Below, in pieces: positions 5,164 through 7,306 of a stretch of 7,306 bases of DNA (the first letter of the stretch is position 1; each line of letters starts with the position of its first letter). Origin of the DNA: Candidatus Hydrogenedentota bacterium (GTDB lineage: Bacteria > Hydrogenedentota > Hydrogenedentia > Hydrogenedentales > SLHB01). The DNA is taken from contig PWNM01000123.1 in NCBI GenBank assembly GCA_003557825.1, positions 1 through 7,306 on the forward strand, read 5' to 3'. The notes under the pieces are model-generated. The model had not been told where the DNA came from, did no database searches, and saw only the letters and a program-made list of their open reading frames with translations. A program made the position numbers and the translations under genes.

Positions 5164-7306
5164 ATGCGACTGGCGGCAACAATCATGATGATGGGGGGGC
5201 TCTGTGCAATGGGATATGGAAGCGAGGGGCTTGAGGCCCGTGTGGCGGACCATATGGGCTCGCCCACCTTGTTTATCAACGGCGAACCGGAGACGCCGCT
5301 CATTTTTCTTGGCGAGCCCAACCTGGCTCCGGGGATGCCATTCACCTCGCAGGCGACCATGGCCCGCGACGCAGGGGTTCGAATCCTTTCCTTTTCCTTG
5401 CACATGCCTTGGCCCCAACCGGGCGAGGAGCCGGACTTTACCCCCATCGATGAACAACTTGAGAATGCCCTATCGGTCGTTCCCGATGCCCTGGTTATTC
5501 CCAGGTTTACCGTGGCCGCCCCCCATTGGTGGCTCGATGCCAATCCCGGAAACGAAATGGTCTTCAGCGACTCCGATGAATACGACGGCGATATCCGATG
5601 GTCGAGCGTGGCTTCCGAGACGTGGCGGCAGGAATCCCTCGAGCATCTCGAGCGGTTTGTAACCTATGTCGAGGAAAAATGGGGCGATCACATCCTTGGC
5701 TATCATCCATGTAATCTGACGACGGCGGAATGGTTCTACAAACGTTCCTGGGAGCCTGTCCACAGCGGGTTCGAGGAGCCCATGCGCGAAGGGTTCGCCC
5801 GGTGGGCACAACAGGAATACGGAAGCATCGAGGCCGTCCGCGAGGCCTGGGATCAACCCGACGTGACATGGGACAGTGTCCGGGTTCCCACTGCGGCCGA
5901 GCGGGAGGAGGCCCATCGGGGCATGTTCCGCGATCCTGCTACAGAGCGCTTTGTCATCGACTTTACCCAGTACCAACAGATTGCGGTGGTCGAACCAATG
6001 GAGGAAATGGCGGAAGCTATCAAGAGGGTGACCAACGACTCGAAACTGGTGGTTTATTTCTATGGCTATTACTTCGAACTGATGAACATACCGAAGAGCG
6101 GCGCCGCCAGCGGCCACATGATGCTGGATCGCTTGCTGCAATCGCCCCACGTGGATGTCATCACATCGCCCATGTCCTACCTTGATCGTGGAGCCGGAGG
6201 CATCAGCGCATTCATGATGCCGGTGGATTCGATCCGCGAGGCGGGCAAGCTATATGTCCTCGAAGACGATACCCGAACCCATCACACCCAACCCGACACG
6301 CCCTTTGCGGCGATTACTGCCACCGGCAACCTCGATGAAACCCATTGGGAACACCGGCGTAGTTTTGCGCGCATCTTCCCCCGTCGCATGGGGACCTGGT
6401 ACATGGATCTGATCAGCGAAGGCTGGCTGGATGAGCAGGGCATTTGGGACGAGATCGATCGCATGCGGCAGCAGTACGATGCGGCTCTCGACGAACCGTC
6501 GCCGTTTGAGCCCGAGGTGGCCGTGGTAGTCGATGAACGGAGTGCGGCCTATCTCGCAGCCGACCGGCGTTTATCGAGCCCCTTGCTTTCATACTTCCGG
6601 AGCGAATGGTACCGCATGGGGACCGATTTTCGCATGCATTACCTGACCGATGTACTCGAAGGCCGGGTCGAGCTGCCCAAGGTGTCCCTGTTCTTGGGTT
6701 GTTGGCGTATCGATGACGATGAGCGGGATACATTGCATGAGGCACTCGACGGCAAGACGGCGGTCTGGTTCTACGGTAGTGGATTTCAAAGCAAAGACTT
6801 AGCCGGCGCCGAACGAATGTCCAAGCTGACCGGATTCGCGTTCGACGAGATCGAGGCCGGTCCAGCCGAGATCCGGTTCACCGACGGCTACCTGCTTACC
6901 GAAGGCATCGAGGGGGAGACCTATGCCAGCGCCGATCTGCTGCTCGAACCTCGATGGGCGGTTAGATCCGAACCCAACGTACAGACGCTAGCGACGTTCG
7001 CCGATGACGAATCCGTGGCCGTGGCGGCGCGGAACATGGCGGACTGGCGGTCGATCTACGTGGGCACAACGGGATGTCCCGCTCAGTTTATCCGTAACAT
7101 CCTGTGGGAAGCCGATGTTCATGTCTATGTGGATTCGGATGACGTTGTTTCGTCGGACGGCGTGTTTCTTTCGGTAAGCGCATCGAGCGCAGGCGAGAAG
7201 ACCATCTTGTTGCCGCCGGAAACTGCCATCGAGCGGCTCGATGCGGACGAACCGGTGACGGTACGGGGCAACCATGCCATCGAGACCTTCCGCCACGGCG
7301 AGACCC
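5164..7306 (+). CDS. Secreted GH42-like beta-galactosidase-type glycosidase (3'-truncated)
   Basis: The frame is open from ATG 5164 through the window end (714 complete codons, no stop), so the protein continues beyond it. The N-terminus, MRLAATIMMMGGLCAMGYG, is a signal-peptide-like segment with one Arg and a hydrophobic core; the Cys is not in a canonical lipobox, so periplasmic or extracellular export is likelier than lipoprotein anchoring. Residues ~30-440 fit a clan-A (beta/alpha)8 barrel of GH42 type: VIPRFTVAAPHWW and GYHPCN...AEWFY, with E189 as likely acid/base, and KLYVLEDDTRTHH with E367 as likely nucleophile. From about residue 451, EVAVVVDERSAAYL starts a domain like the GH42 trimerisation domain, containing the usual FLGCW strand. 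Later residues look beta-rich. GH42 enzymes cleave beta-galactosides and some related sugars; the exact substrate is uncertain because E189 follows Ala rather than the usual Asn. It appears to have its own promoter, apart from the exporter genes. Confidence 0.88.
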   Translation, partial: MRLAATIMMMGGLCAMGYGSEGLEARVADHMGSPTLFINGEPETPLIFLGEPNLAPGMPFTSQATMARDAGVRILSFSLHMPWPQPGEEPDFTPIDEQLENALSVVPDALVIPRFTVAAPHWWLDANPGNEMVFSDSDEYDGDIRWSSVASETWRQESLEHLERFVTYVEEKWGDHILGYHPCNLTTAEWFYKRSWEPVHSGFEEPMREGFARWAQQEYGSIEAVREAWDQPDVTWDSVRVPTAAEREEAHRGMFRDPATERFVIDFTQYQQIAVVEPMEEMAEAIKRVTNDSKLVVYFYGYYFELMNIPKSGAASGHMMLDRLLQSPHVDVITSPMSYLDRGAGGISAFMMPVDSIREAGKLYVLEDDTRTHHTQPDTPFAAITATGNLDETHWEHRRSFARIFPRRMGTWYMDLISEGWLDEQGIWDEIDRMRQQYDAALDEPSPFEPEVAVVVDERSAAYLAADRRLSSPLLSYFRSEWYRMGTDFRMHYLTDVLEGRVELPKVSLFLGCWRIDDDERDTLHEALDGKTAVWFYGSGFQSKDLAGAERMSKLTGFAFDEIEAGPAEIRFTDGYLLTEGIEGETYASADLLLEPRWAVRSEPNVQTLATFADDESVAVAARNMADWRSIYVGTTGCPAQFIRNILWEADVHVYVDSDDVVSSDGVFLSVSASSAGEKTILLPPETAIERLDADEPVTVRGNHAIETFRHGET

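Noticed and set aside
5470..6150. Minus-strand open frame (226 codons) opposite the glycosidase
   Set aside because: The plus-strand frame carries a ribosome binding site, signal peptide and GH42-like catalytic motifs across the same bases; the antisense frame has low-complexity, non-domain-like sequence.
1..7306. tRNA, rRNA, CRISPR array, insertion sequence or attachment site
   Set aside because: No cloverleaf-like sequence, regularly spaced repeats, transposase motifs or terminal inverted repeats were seen by reading.

Overview
This looks like a piece of a bacterial chromosome with moderately high GC and gene-dense, mostly co-directional coding. No ribosomal RNA, housekeeping marker or phage gene fixes the taxon. 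A secreted GH42-like glycosidase beside a polysaccharide-type ABC exporter with an enlarged sugar-binding region recalls Planctomycetes/Verrucomicrobia-like or other environmental polysaccharide specialists. That is a weak inference from gene content only.

Layout. (1) 1-1686 (+): the 3' part of a Wzt/TagH-type polysaccharide-export ATPase, whose Walker A end lies outside the window. Its C-terminal region carries two copies of a ~200-residue beta-rich module with motifs at matching spacing. (2) 1746-3047 (+): a radical SAM enzyme with a Cys-rich, SPASM-like C-terminus. (3) 3202-3861 (+): a class I SAM-dependent methyltransferase, preceded by a 154-bp gap holding a possible promoter with a palindrome in its spacer. 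(4) 3875-4645 (+): a soluble dolichol-phosphate-mannose-synthase-like family 2 glycosyltransferase. (5) 4643-4675: a strong hairpin serving as terminator between convergent genes. (6) 4693-4908 (-): a 71-codon gene for an unrecognised small protein with a cationic, aromatic C-terminal half. (7) 4909-5163: a divergent intergenic region with several short palindromes, a possible leader micro-ORF and a ribosome binding site for the next gene. (8) 5164 to the window end (+): a large secreted GH42-like glycosidase, open at its 3' end and therefore easily missed by ORF callers that require a stop codon.

How the genes may work together. The exporter ATPase, radical SAM enzyme, methyltransferase and glycosyltransferase are collinear. 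They read as part of a locus that builds, decorates and exports a surface glycan: the glycosyltransferase adds or activates a sugar, the radical SAM enzyme and methyltransferase modify the product, and the ATPase drives export, with its C-terminal modules probably recognising the modified chain. The small convergent gene next to a radical SAM/methyltransferase pair also permits a peptide-modification (RiPP-like) reading. Nothing in the sequence proves that, and the glycan reading is the more economical one. The glycosidase has its own upstream region and is probably a separate transcription unit.
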